A DNA stretch of 64,000 bases from Mycobacterium sp. Aquia_213 (GTDB taxonomy: Bacteria; Actinomycetota; Actinomycetes; Mycobacteriales; Mycobacteriaceae). Position numbers and translations under genes: made by a program. Each line of letters opens with the position of its first letter. Position 1 is the stretch's first letter. Shown here in pieces: positions 50,659 to 61,934 of this stretch. The notes under the pieces are model-generated. The model saw nothing but the letters and a program-made list of their open reading frames with translations. It was not told where the DNA came from and searched no databases. The stretch spans positions 2,356,001 through 2,420,000 of the forward strand of contig NZ_CP113116.1 in the NCBI RefSeq assembly GCF_026625985.1, read 5' to 3'.

Positions 50659-51915
50659 ATGCAGTCGTGGTCTCCCGCACAGGTTCCGGTGGTGCCCGGA
50701 CGCGGCCCGGAGCTACGGCTGTACGACACCGCCGACCGCCAGGTCCGCCCGGTGGCGGCCGGGAGCCCTCCCGGTTCAGCCGCCACCATGTACGTCTGCG
50801 GGATCACGCCGTACGACGCCACGCATCTGGGCCACGCGGCCACCTACCTGGCGTTCGACCTGATTCACCGGCTGTGGCTGGACCTGGGGCACGACGTGCA
50901 CTACGTGCAGAACGTCACCGACGTCGACGACCCGCTGTTCGAGCGGGCCGCGCGCGACGGCATCGGCTGGCGTGAGCTCGGCGATCGCGAGGTGGCGCTG
51001 TTCCGCGAGGACATGACCGCGCTGCGGGTGTTACCGCCGCGCGAGTACGTCGGAGCGACCGAAGCCATTCCCGAAGTCGTGGAGCTGGTCGAAAAGATGC
51101 TGGCGTCCGGCGCGGCGTACGTCGTCGACCCGGAAGTGGGGGAATATCCGGACGTCTACTACCGCGCGGATGCCACCCCGCAGTTCGGCTACGAGTCGGG
51201 CTACGACCGCGACACCATGCTGCGGCTGTTCGCCGAGCGCGGCGGCGACCCGGACCGCGCCGGCAAGACCGACCAACTCGACGCGCTGCTGTGGCGGGCC
51301 GAGCGACCCGGGGAGCCCAGCTGGCCGTCACCGTTCGGCCCGGGCCGGCCCGGCTGGCACGTCGAATGCGCGGCGATCGCGCTCAGCCGCATCGGCAGCG
51401 GCCTGGACATTCAGGGCGGCGGCACCGACTTGATCTTCCCGCATCACGAGTTCACCGCCGCACATGCCGAATGTGTAAGGAATGAAAGGCGATTCGCTCG
51501 CCACTACGTGCATGCCGGGATGATCGGCTGGGACGGGCACAAGATGTCGAAGAGCCGCGGCAACCTGGTATTGGTGTCGGGGCTGCGTGCGCAAGGCGCC
51601 CCGCCGTCGGCCATTCGGCTCGGTCTGCTGGCCGGGCACTACCGCGCGGACCGGTCGTGGAGCCAGCAGCTGCTCGACGAGTCGGCCGTGCGGCTGCAGC
51701 GCTGGCGCACCGCGACGACGCTGCCCGCCGGCCCGGATGCCACCGACGTCATCGCCCGGGTGCGCAAGTACCTGGCCGACGATCTCGATACGCCCAAAGC
51801 GATTGCCGCACTTGATGGTTGGACCACCGACGCACTCGAGTACGGCGGACACGACGAGGACGCGCCAAAGTTGGTGGCCTCCGCGATCGACGCGCTACTC
51901 GGCGTGGAACTGTAA
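50659..51915 (+). CDS. mshC: Cysteine:GlcN-Ins ligase MshC (mycothiol synthesis)
   Basis: This 418-residue cysteinyl-tRNA synthetase paralogue joins cysteine to glucosaminyl-inositol, the penultimate step of mycothiol synthesis. The HIGH-like motif is HLGHA (His56), and the KMSKS loop is at about 295-299. Zinc and cysteine ligands are in YVCGITPYDATH and WHVECAAIALSRIG with the FPHHEFTAAHAE block. The missing tRNA-binding C-terminus and the mycobacterial context argue for MshC rather than CysS. ATG 50659 is consistent with the TAAAGT box. Confidence 0.94.
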   Translation: MQSWSPAQVPVVPGRGPELRLYDTADRQVRPVAAGSPPGSAATMYVCGITPYDATHLGHAATYLAFDLIHRLWLDLGHDVHYVQNVTDVDDPLFERAARDGIGWRELGDREVALFREDMTALRVLPPREYVGATEAIPEVVELVEKMLASGAAYVVDPEVGEYPDVYYRADATPQFGYESGYDRDTMLRLFAERGGDPDRAGKTDQLDALLWRAERPGEPSWPSPFGPGRPGWHVECAAIALSRIGSGLDIQGGGTDLIFPHHEFTAAHAECVRNERRFARHYVHAGMIGWDGHKMSKSRGNLVLVSGLRAQGAPPSAIRLGLLAGHYRADRSWSQQLLDESAVRLQRWRTATTLPAGPDATDVIARVRKYLADDLDTPKAIAALDGWTTDALEYGGHDEDAPKLVASAIDALLGVEL

Positions 51916-51940
51916 TCGCTGCGAAAGGTTGTTGACGGCC

Positions 51941-52822
51941 ATGACATCGCTGCAGGGCAAAGTCGTTCTGATCACGGGAGGTGCCCGGGGAATCGGCGCC
52001 GAGGTCGCGCGCCGGTTGCACAACAGGGGCGCCAAACTCGTGCTGACGGACCTCGACAAAGCCGAGTTGGACACGCTGGCCGCCGAACTCGGTGGTGACG
52101 ATCAGGTGCTGACGATGGTCGCCGACGTGCGCGATCTGCCCGCCATGCAGGCCGTCGTCGACAAGGCCGTGGAACGCTTCGGCGGTCTCGACGTCGCCGT
52201 GGCCAACGCCGGCATCGCCAGCTACGGGTCGGTGCTGCAGGTCGACCCGGAGGCTTTCCGGCGGGTGCTGGATGTCAACCTGCTCGGCGTCTTTCACACC
52301 GCGCGCGCCACGCTGCCCGCGCTGATCGACCGGCGCGGCTATCTGCTGATCGTCTCGTCCCTGGCCGCGTTCGCCGCGGCCCCGGGCATGGCGTCCTACG
52401 ACATGTCGAAGGCCGGCAATGAGCATCTGGCCAACGCGCTGCGCCTGGAGGTCGGCCATCGCGGCGTCGGTGTCGGTGTGGCGCACATGTCCTGGATCGA
52501 CACCGCGCTGGTCCGCGACACCAAGTCCGACCTGGCCTCGTTCGGCGACTTCCTCAAGCACCTGCCCTGGCCGTTGAGCAAGACCACCTCGGTGGACAAG
52601 TGCGCGACGGCCTTCGTCAAGGGCATCGAGGGCCGCAAGGACCGGGTCTACTGCCCGGGGTGGGTGGTCGCATTCCGCTGGCTCAAGCCGGTGCTGTCCA
52701 GCACCGTCGGTGAACTACCCGTTCGCAAGGCTTCCGCCGAACTGGTGACCCAGATGGATGCCGAGGTCGCCGCGCTCGGCCGCTCCACGAGCGCCTACAA
52801 CGAGGAACTCGGCAAGGCGTAG
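51941..52822 (+). CDS. Short-chain dehydrogenase/reductase (Rv2129c homologue)
   Basis: This 293-residue NAD(P)-dependent SDR starts at ATG 51941, giving the same length as M. tuberculosis Rv2129c. The dinucleotide loop is LITGGARGIGAEVARRL; NAG is in VAVANAGIAS. The catalytic Ser-Tyr-Lys is in LIVSSLAAFAAAPGMASYDMSKAGNEHLANAL. A C-terminal 45-residue extension (VVAFRWLKPVLSSTVGELPV) is hydrophobic in part. The substrate is unknown. It is on the same strand as mshC, 25 bases after it, and converges with ansP1. Confidence 0.9.
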   Translation: MTSLQGKVVLITGGARGIGAEVARRLHNRGAKLVLTDLDKAELDTLAAELGGDDQVLTMVADVRDLPAMQAVVDKAVERFGGLDVAVANAGIASYGSVLQVDPEAFRRVLDVNLLGVFHTARATLPALIDRRGYLLIVSSLAAFAAAPGMASYDMSKAGNEHLANALRLEVGHRGVGVGVAHMSWIDTALVRDTKSDLASFGDFLKHLPWPLSKTTSVDKCATAFVKGIEGRKDRVYCPGWVVAFRWLKPVLSSTVGELPVRKASAELVTQMDAEVAALGRSTSAYNEELGKA

Positions 52823-52823
52823 C

Positions 52824-54257
52824 TCACCAGCGCGCGGCGGAGGCCGCCACTCGCTTGCGAACCAGGTACCAACCCCCGATCAGCGCCGGGATGATGACGA
52901 TCAACGCTGCGACGCTCGAGGTGCCGGCCGGTTCGTCGAACGCCATCAACACCACAATGCCGACCAAGAACACCAACGTGATGTAGCCGCTGTACGGGGT
53001 GAACGGCATCCGGAAGGCGGGGCGCTCGAGGGTCCCCGCTTGTGTTTGCTTGTAGAACCGAAGCTGACACAACACGATCATGGCCCAGGACGCGATGATG
53101 CCCAGAGCGGCGTCGTGCAGCACGATTTCGAAGGCTTCACCGGGGTTGAAGGCGTTGAGTGCGATACCGCCAAGGCAGATGACGGCGGTCATGGCGATAC
53201 CCCCGTAGGGCACGCCGCGTTTCGTCATGCGGCTGGCGAATTTGGGGCCGCTGCCGCTCATCGCCAGTGAGTGCATGACGCGACCGGTCGAATAGAGTCC
53301 GGCGTTCAGGCTGGACAGAGCGGCGGTGAGGACCACGATGTTCATCAGGTCACCGGCTCCGGCGAACCCGATCTTGGAGAAGAACGTGACGAACGGGCTC
53401 TCGCCGGCCTTGTAGGCGGTGTAGGGCAGCAGCAGCCCCAGCAGGGCGACCGATCCGACATAGAACACCGCGACGCGGAAGATCACCGAATTGATCGCGC
53501 GCGGCATGATCTTCTCCGGCTCGGCCGTCTCGCCGGCGGCGATACCCACCAATTCGACTCCGGCATAAGCGAATACCACTCCGGAGGCCGTCACCAGCAG
53601 TGGCACCACACCGGTCGGGAACAGCCCGCCGTGGTCGTCCCAGAGGCCGGGCCCGGTCTCATGCCCGTCGATGTGGAATCGCCCGGCCAGGAACACAATT
53701 CCGACGATCAGGAACGCGACGAGTGCGACAACCTTGATCAGCGCCGCCCAGAACTCGAACTCGCCGAACCATTCGACGGAGATCAAGTTCATCGACAACA
53801 CCACCACCAGCGCGATGAGGGCAAGAACCCACTGTGGGATCGGCCCGAAGGCCCCCCAGTGATGCAAGTAGGTGGCGATCGCGGTGGTGTCGACGATCGA
53901 CGTCATCGCCCAGTTCAGGAAGTACATCCAGCCGACGACGTAGGCGGCTTTCTCGCCGAAGAACTCGCGGGCGTAGGAGACAAACGAACCCGACGACGGA
54001 CGGTGCAGCACCAGCTCGCCCAGCGCGCGCAGCATGAAGAACACGAAGATTCCGCAGAACGCGTACACCAGGAAAAGCCCGGGGCCGGCCTTGACGAGTC
54101 GCCCGCTGGCACCGAGGAAAAGCCCGGTGCCGATCGCTCCGCCGATCGCGATCATCTGAAGTTGTCGGGGCTTGAGCCCCTTGTGGTAGCCGGCCTCTTC
54201 GTTCAGAGGCCCCGAAGAGTGCGCATCGGGTTCAGGCGTGTCGGGCAGCGCGGTCAT
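52824..54257 (-). CDS. ansP1: L-asparagine permease AnsP1 (APC superfamily)
   Basis: This 477-residue amino acid transporter has twelve transmembrane helices. The APC signature is IGGAIGTGLFLGASGRL in helix 1; ELVLHRPSSGSFVSYAREFFG precedes helix 3; GVELVGIAAGETAEPEKIMPRAI is the conserved central motif. It matches M. tuberculosis AnsP1 (Rv2127), which imports asparagine and aspartate as nitrogen sources. It has an N-terminal cytoplasmic tail of about 28 residues. No leaderless box or strong ribosome binding site is apparent before ATG 54257. The 135-base gap to the PAC2 gene holds nothing I can name. Confidence 0.92.
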   Translation of the reverse strand: MTALPDTPEPDAHSSGPLNEEAGYHKGLKPRQLQMIAIGGAIGTGLFLGASGRLVKAGPGLFLVYAFCGIFVFFMLRALGELVLHRPSSGSFVSYAREFFGEKAAYVVGWMYFLNWAMTSIVDTTAIATYLHHWGAFGPIPQWVLALIALVVVLSMNLISVEWFGEFEFWAALIKVVALVAFLIVGIVFLAGRFHIDGHETGPGLWDDHGGLFPTGVVPLLVTASGVVFAYAGVELVGIAAGETAEPEKIMPRAINSVIFRVAVFYVGSVALLGLLLPYTAYKAGESPFVTFFSKIGFAGAGDLMNIVVLTAALSSLNAGLYSTGRVMHSLAMSGSGPKFASRMTKRGVPYGGIAMTAVICLGGIALNAFNPGEAFEIVLHDAALGIIASWAMIVLCQLRFYKQTQAGTLERPAFRMPFTPYSGYITLVFLVGIVVLMAFDEPAGTSSVAALIVIIPALIGGWYLVRKRVAASAARW

Positions 54258-54392
54258 GGGGGTCCAATCGTCGTCGTTAGCCCAACCCGCGGGTCTCCCC
54301 GAAGTGCCAAGAACCGGGGTTTGTCAATCCGGTTGGTTTGTCAGCGATCTTTTCGTAGTCGGCCGAGGAGGGCAACAGGAGAAGCCGCTCGA

Positions 54393-55280
54393 TTACCGCC
54401 CGAATCCCGGGCGGCGGCGGCGCAGGTAGCGCTCGAACTCGGCGGCCAGCGCGTCGCCGTCGATCTTGCCCAGGGCTTCGTTCACATCGACCTCGGCGTC
54501 GCCGCGTTGCTCCAGTGACTGCACGTATTCGGCGAGGTCCTCGTCTTCGGTGGCCATCTCAGTGACCGCCAGCTCCCACTCCTCGGCCTGGGCGGGCAAA
54601 TCGGCCAGCGGAACCTCGATATCGAGCACGTCCTCGACGCGGCGCAGCAGTGCCACCGTCGCTTTCGGGTTCGGCGGGTGCGACACATAGTGCGGGACCG
54701 CGGCCCAGAACGTCACGGCCGGGATCCCGGCCGCCACGCAGGCGTCCTGGAATACCCCGGCGATCCCGGTCGGCCCCTCGTAGCGGGTCTCCTGCAGGCC
54801 GAAACGTTCGGCCGACTCGGGGGAGTAGGCCGCGCCGGAGACCGGTACGGGCCGTGTGTGGGGTGTGTCGGCCAGCAGCGCGCCGAGGATCACGACCGTG
54901 TCGACGTTGAGCTTGTCGGCGATGGCCAGCAGCTCGGCACAGAACGTGCGCCAGCGCATGTTGGGCTCCACCCCGTGCATCAATACGATGTCGCGGTCGC
55001 TGCCGGGTGGCCGGCAGTGGGTGATCCGCATCGCCGGCCACACCAGTTCGCGGGTCACCCCGTCGACCTGACGGATGACCGGGCGATTCACCTGGTAGTC
55101 GTAGTACGCCTCGTCGTCGATCTCCACGATCGGGTGGGCTTCCCAGATCGCGTCGAGGTGCTCCAGCGCATCGCTGGCCGCGTCGCCGGCGTCGTTCCAG
55201 CCCTCGAACGCCGCCACAACAATTGTGTTGTGGAGGTCGGGGAGCGCGAAGGCTTCCGGGCCACGATCCGGCGGGGTCAC
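54393..55280 (-). CDS. PAC2 family protein (Rv2125 homologue)
   Basis: This 295-residue protein of the PAC2 (proteasome assembly chaperone-like) family has AAFEGWNDAGDAASDAL near the N-terminus, RVTRELVWPAMRITHCRPPGSDRDIVLMHGVEPNMRW-type spacing, and AAVPHYVSHPPNPKATVALL. A structure is known for the M. tuberculosis homologue, but no function. It starts at GTG 55280; TAGGCT ends six bases upstream, so the mRNA is probably leaderless. It is divergent from metH. Confidence 0.88.
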   Translation of the reverse strand: MTPPDRGPEAFALPDLHNTIVVAAFEGWNDAGDAASDALEHLDAIWEAHPIVEIDDEAYYDYQVNRPVIRQVDGVTRELVWPAMRITHCRPPGSDRDIVLMHGVEPNMRWRTFCAELLAIADKLNVDTVVILGALLADTPHTRPVPVSGAAYSPESAERFGLQETRYEGPTGIAGVFQDACVAAGIPAVTFWAAVPHYVSHPPNPKATVALLRRVEDVLDIEVPLADLPAQAEEWELAVTEMATEDEDLAEYVQSLEQRGDAEVDVNEALGKIDGDALAAEFERYLRRRRPGFGR

Positions 55281-55286
55281 AGAATC

Positions 55287-55292
55287 AGCCTA
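55287..55292 (-). promoter_or_regulatory. -10 element for leaderless transcription of the PAC2 gene
   Basis: TAGGCT on the minus strand lies six bases before GTG 55280. Confidence 0.5.
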
Positions 55293-55363
55293 AGGCCTGC
55301 CCGCTCGGCGGCGACTCCAGCCGCGCGGCGGGAAGCACAACCGGCCGGTACACCAGGGCATTT

Positions 55364-55380
55364 GCATAGCACGACTATGC
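55364..55380. promoter_or_regulatory. Inverted repeat in the PAC2-metH gap
   Basis: GCATAG-CACGA-CTATGC is a perfect 6-5-6 inverted repeat with AT-rich flanks, 84 bases from the PAC2 start and 109 bases before the predicted metH transcription start. It could be an operator. TATGCT within its right arm also fits a -10, so it might instead serve a second promoter. Confidence 0.4.
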
Positions 55381-55476
55381 TTGTGAGGTGATTGCCGCGA
55401 GCCAACACGACAAGCGGGCTGTGGTCGATCGCAGCGATGAGCTGGGCGTCCAGACGTCGATTGAACGGTGACGACG

Positions 55477-55482
55477 TAGACT
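55477..55482 (+). promoter_or_regulatory. -10 element of the metH promoter
   Basis: TAGACT fits TANNNT and would start transcription at about 55489, exactly at the first stem of the predicted riboswitch. No convincing -35 is visible, which is common in mycobacteria. Confidence 0.5.
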
Positions 55483-55489
55483 TTTCTGG

Positions 55490-55558
55490 GTCGAGAGGCG
55501 TTGCAACGGTTCCGGGTTCCGCCGGTATCCGCCACGCTCGGCAGAGTCAAGGACGCCT
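55490..55558 (+). promoter_or_regulatory. S-adenosylhomocysteine (SAH) riboswitch candidate in the metH leader
   Basis: The leader matches the SAH riboswitch plan (Rfam RF01057 as I remember it). P1 pairs 55490-55495 (GTCGAG) with 55537-55542 (CTCGGC), six pairs with one G-U. Directly inside P1 comes AGGCGT (55496-55501), followed by TGCAAC, like the conserved GCUGCAAC. GCCACG precedes the 3' P1 strand, like GCCAGG in the consensus. After about ten bases, ACGCCT (55553-55558) pairs perfectly with AGGCGT, the expected pseudoknot. SAH is the product inhibitor cleared through the methionine cycle, so sensing it in front of metH is the known biology of the class. Confidence 0.72.
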
Positions 55559-55572
55559 TCCGTTACGGAAGG
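55556..55572 (+). promoter_or_regulatory. Hairpin sequestering the metH ribosome binding site
   Basis: CCTTCCG-tta-CGGAAGG is a perfect 7-bp hairpin that buries GGAAGG, the ribosome binding site, seven bases before GTG 55580. Its first three bases (55556-55558) are also the last three of the pseudoknot strand. Ligand-stabilised pseudoknot and this hairpin are therefore mutually exclusive, predicting translation ON with SAH. Confidence 0.7.
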
Positions 55573-55579
55573 AATGTGT

Positions 55580-59314
<3,735 letters not shown>

Positions 59315-59322
59315 GCCCTACC

Positions 59323-59469
59323 ATGTTCATGCTGGTGCGAGAGTTGAACCGCGTCGTCGATATCGCCGTGGAAGCCGTCAACGTCACGGTCCTGCATGTC
59401 CGACGCATCGTGGCGGCGCCGGCAGGCCAACTAAGGCGACTCGTTCAGCTCAGCACTGCCGACAGGTAG
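59323..59469 (+). CDS. Small ORF after metH, uncertain
   Basis: A 48-codon frame from ATG 59323 reads MFMLVRELNRVVDIAVEAVN... and ends at 59469, overlapping the 3' end of the convergent methyltransferase gene by 25 bases. It is mixed hydrophobic and basic. GGAGG lies about 13 bases upstream, too far to be convincing. It may be a small protein cotranscribed with metH or chance. Confidence 0.25.
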   Translation: MFMLVRELNRVVDIAVEAVNVTVLHVRRIVAAPAGQLRRLVQLSTADR

Positions 59470-60344
59470 CCGGAGGAGCCACCGAACGAGGCCAGCTCGT
59501 CCTGCGGAAGTTGAAAACCGTTGGCGGAGAAGGCCTGCTCGGTCGTTCGGATGTCGACCCGCCAACCACGCTCGCTGAGGTAGTCGCCGGCGCTATTGCG
59601 ATCACCGGTGTAGAACAACTCGGCCAGGTTGATCTTGGAGCCGATCCGCCGCGACCTCTCGGTCAGCTTTTCCGCCCAATCCGCGGGGATATTGCTGAAA
59701 TCCATGTGCTCGCAGGCGATCCGGCTGCCCGGTGCCGACAGCGCGGCGACGTTGTCGAACAAGCGGTCCTGCGCCTCCGGCGGCAGATAGACGAGCAGGC
59801 CCTCCGCGCTCCACGCGGTCGGCTGTGCCGGATCGAGTCCGGCGTCGACGAGCGCCGCGGGCCAGTCGTCGCGCAGGTCGATCGCGACCGTGCGACGTTG
59901 CGCAGGCAGCTTTGCGCCCAGGTCGGCCAGCGTGCGGGTCTTGAAGTCGATCACGCCGGGTTGGTCGATTTCGTAGACCACGGTGTCCGCCGGCCACGGC
60001 AGTCGGTAGGCCCGGGTGTCCAGACCGGACGCCAGAATCACGGCCTGCCGCACACCGGCATCGGTGGCGTGGGCGAAGAAGTCGTCGAAGTACCGGGTGC
60101 GCACGGTGATCTGGTTGAGTACGGCCTGCCGGTTCATCACGGGATCGTCGGTGTCGCCGAGCTTTCCGTCGATCAGCTTGATGAATGTCTCACTGCCCAC
60201 CGCGCGCACCAGGGGATCGGCCCACGGGTCGTTCAGCGGCGCATCCGGACCCTGCGAAGCCATCGCGCGCTGAGTCGCGACCGCGGTGGCGGTCGCGCCC
60301 ACGCTGGACGCCAAATCCCAGGTGTCATTCTCGGTGCGCGCCAT
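59445..60344 (-). CDS. S-adenosylmethionine-dependent methyltransferase, TIGR00027 (LCMT-like) family
   Basis: This 299-residue protein belongs to the expanded mycobacterial family of putative leucine-carboxyl-type methyltransferases. Diagnostic segments are VATQRAMASQGPDAPLNDPWADPLV near the N-terminus, VILASGLDTRAYRLPWP (SAM loop, about 102-118), VYEIDQPGVIDFKT and WSAEGLLVYLPPEAQDRLFDNV. The substrate is unknown; several relatives are thought to modify lipids or polyketides. It starts at ATG 60344 behind GAAGGGA. It is convergent with metH, and the 84-base gap to the MPT64-like gene holds nothing clear. Confidence 0.88.
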   Translation of the reverse strand: MARTENDTWDLASSVGATATAVATQRAMASQGPDAPLNDPWADPLVRAVGSETFIKLIDGKLGDTDDPVMNRQAVLNQITVRTRYFDDFFAHATDAGVRQAVILASGLDTRAYRLPWPADTVVYEIDQPGVIDFKTRTLADLGAKLPAQRRTVAIDLRDDWPAALVDAGLDPAQPTAWSAEGLLVYLPPEAQDRLFDNVAALSAPGSRIACEHMDFSNIPADWAEKLTERSRRIGSKINLAELFYTGDRNSAGDYLSERGWRVDIRTTEQAFSANGFQLPQDELASFGGSSGYLSAVLS

Positions 60345-60428
60345 GCCGGTTCCCTTCCGCGTACGTCTGTGCGTTAGTTAGATGACTTAACCACCGCTAC
60401 TGTACGCGGGGACCGGCGGGGCCGCCGA

Positions 60429-61196
60429 CTAGATGCGCAGCACCGGGCCGAGCGCGGAAAGCGGAATGTGCGCCTGCACGGTGCCGCCGTCCATGTACCA
60501 CTGCGGCAGGCCCGGTGAGAAGTTGATCGGCTCGTCGTGGCCGACGGGATAGTCCGGCATGTAGAGGATCAATTCGTCGGGTGTCAGCGCCCACGCCTTG
60601 TACGCGCCGGAGTAGACCTTGTCGGGAGTCCAGCGGTCGATGATGAACGGGTAGGTCCCCGGATCGTGCGGCGGCGGCGCCTGGTTGAGTGCTGTTTCGA
60701 TGAACGGGTGCGCCAGCGGCGGGATGGCGGTCAGCGGGTTCGACGTCGTCACATCCGAGAGCTGCAGCCGTCTGCCGGTGGCCATGTCGAACGTGAAGGT
60801 CCGGTAGGCGTTGTTGGGCTTGGGTCCGTCGGCGTGGTAGTCCTCGTGGAACACCGCGCTGAGCAGGTTGCCGTGCTGGAAGATCTGGTAGTTCTCCTCG
60901 CCATAGCTGTCGGCGGCCATGTGCGCGTTGGCGTTGCGCCAGTTGTTGACCAGGGTGTGCAGGTAGTCGCGCACCACGCCGCTGGTGATGGGGTTGTCGA
61001 TGAGTTCGCCGGGCACCGCGACCTTGATGTCGCGGACGGCGTTGCGTTCCGACGTCACCGTGGTGTGGCAGTACTGGCCGTCCCAGTCGCCGCCGAGCTC
61101 GCCGCAGAACGACGGCGCCGAGGCCCGCGCGATGGCCGCGTGCGGAATCGCCGTCGCGGCGAGCAAGAGAAGTGTTGCGCTCAGTCTCTTCAGCAT
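60429..61196 (-). CDS. Secreted MPT64-like protein (DUF3298/RsiV family)
   Basis: This 255-residue protein has a Sec signal peptide (1-25; LKRLSATLLLLAATAIPHAAIA with AxA cleavage). The mature part starts SAPSFCGELGGDWDGQYCHT, with a Cys pair as in MPT64. YRTFTFDMATGRRLQLSDV and HDEPINF with PLSALGPVLRI follow the MPT64/Rv3036c plan of a DUF3298 domain. Related proteins are secreted antigens of unknown enzymatic role. It lies directly after the Mce-associated gene on the minus strand (16 bases), so it may be exported with, or serve, the mce operon. Confidence 0.8.
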   Translation of the reverse strand: MLKRLSATLLLLAATAIPHAAIARASAPSFCGELGGDWDGQYCHTTVTSERNAVRDIKVAVPGELIDNPITSGVVRDYLHTLVNNWRNANAHMAADSYGEENYQIFQHGNLLSAVFHEDYHADGPKPNNAYRTFTFDMATGRRLQLSDVTTSNPLTAIPPLAHPFIETALNQAPPPHDPGTYPFIIDRWTPDKVYSGAYKAWALTPDELILYMPDYPVGHDEPINFSPGLPQWYMDGGTVQAHIPLSALGPVLRI

Positions 61197-61212
61197 GGCG
61201 TGACTCGTCGGC

Positions 61213-61902
61213 TCAGAGGAGCTGGACTTTGCTTGCCCGCCAGCGGCCGTCGACTTTTTCCATCGTCATCTTGATCCGGCTGCGGTCGATGCGTGGATCT
61301 GGCGACTGCGAATTGGCCACGGTCTGGTCGATAAAGACAAGCACCACAACCTTATTCGCGGATTCGGACTGAATCGCCGAGTCCACCACCACCCCGTGTG
61401 CGCTGGCCTTGTTGTCGATCAGCAGCTGCCGGAGCTGCACGCTGGACTGGGTGTACATGTCTTTGAACTCGCCGGTCGCACCGTCGAGCACCTGGCGGAA
61501 GTTCTCGTCGACCTTGGTGGAATCGATGCTCGTCAGCACCTGCGCGTAGGCAATCGCGGCCTGTTGAGCCTGCTGGCCCGCCTCTCTCACCTCGTGCTCT
61601 TGCCATAACTTCCAGCCGAGGAAGCCGTTAACCGCAAGCGAAGCAACCAGTAACAGCGGCAGCGCGCCGCGGCGCAGATAGCGCCCCCAGGGCCGCTCGC
61701 GCAGCGGGGTCTTGTCGCCCTTCTCCTTCTTGGCCCCACGCCCGAACGGAATATCCTCGTCGTCCGAATCGGTCGCTTGGGTGTCCTCGACGTCAACGTC
61801 GTCGTCTTCGGCGTCGGTGCCCTCGACGTCTTCGGGTTCGGCTTCTGCGCCTGGTACTTCGGGCATTTCGGCCTCGGCAACTCTCTCGGATGTGGCGGTC
61901 AC
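61213..61902 (-). CDS. Mce-associated membrane protein
   Basis: This 229-residue protein has an acidic cytoplasmic tail (1-70; EDVEGTDAEDDDVDVEDTQ), one transmembrane helix (about 80-98, GALPLLLVASLAVNGFLGWKLW), and a periplasmic SnoaL-like domain typical of Mas/Mam proteins (YAQVLTSIDSTKVDENFRQVL and VVVLVFIDQTVANSQSPDPRIDRSRIKM). Such proteins stabilise Mce complexes. GTG 61902 was chosen because GAGGAG lies six bases upstream; the TTG at 61908 would have no space for it. It follows the last mce gene by 32 bases. Confidence 0.85.
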   Translation of the reverse strand: MTATSERVAEAEMPEVPGAEAEPEDVEGTDAEDDDVDVEDTQATDSDDEDIPFGRGAKKEKGDKTPLRERPWGRYLRRGALPLLLVASLAVNGFLGWKLWQEHEVREAGQQAQQAAIAYAQVLTSIDSTKVDENFRQVLDGATGEFKDMYTQSSVQLRQLLIDNKASAHGVVVDSAIQSESANKVVVLVFIDQTVANSQSPDPRIDRSRIKMTMEKVDGRWRASKVQLL

Positions 61903-61934
61903 AATCAACTCCTCTGTCAGAGTTTAGGTTGGTC

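Noticed and set aside
55398..55573. Cobalamin or SAM-IV riboswitch before metH
   Set aside because: The region lacks a B12 box (only a weak AGTCAAGGACGCC resemblance) and the SAM-IV core. The SAH-type P1 and pseudoknot explain the sequence better.
55574..55576. ATG 55574 as the metH start
   Set aside because: It is one base from GGAAGG. GTG 55580, seven bases away and in frame, has normal spacing.
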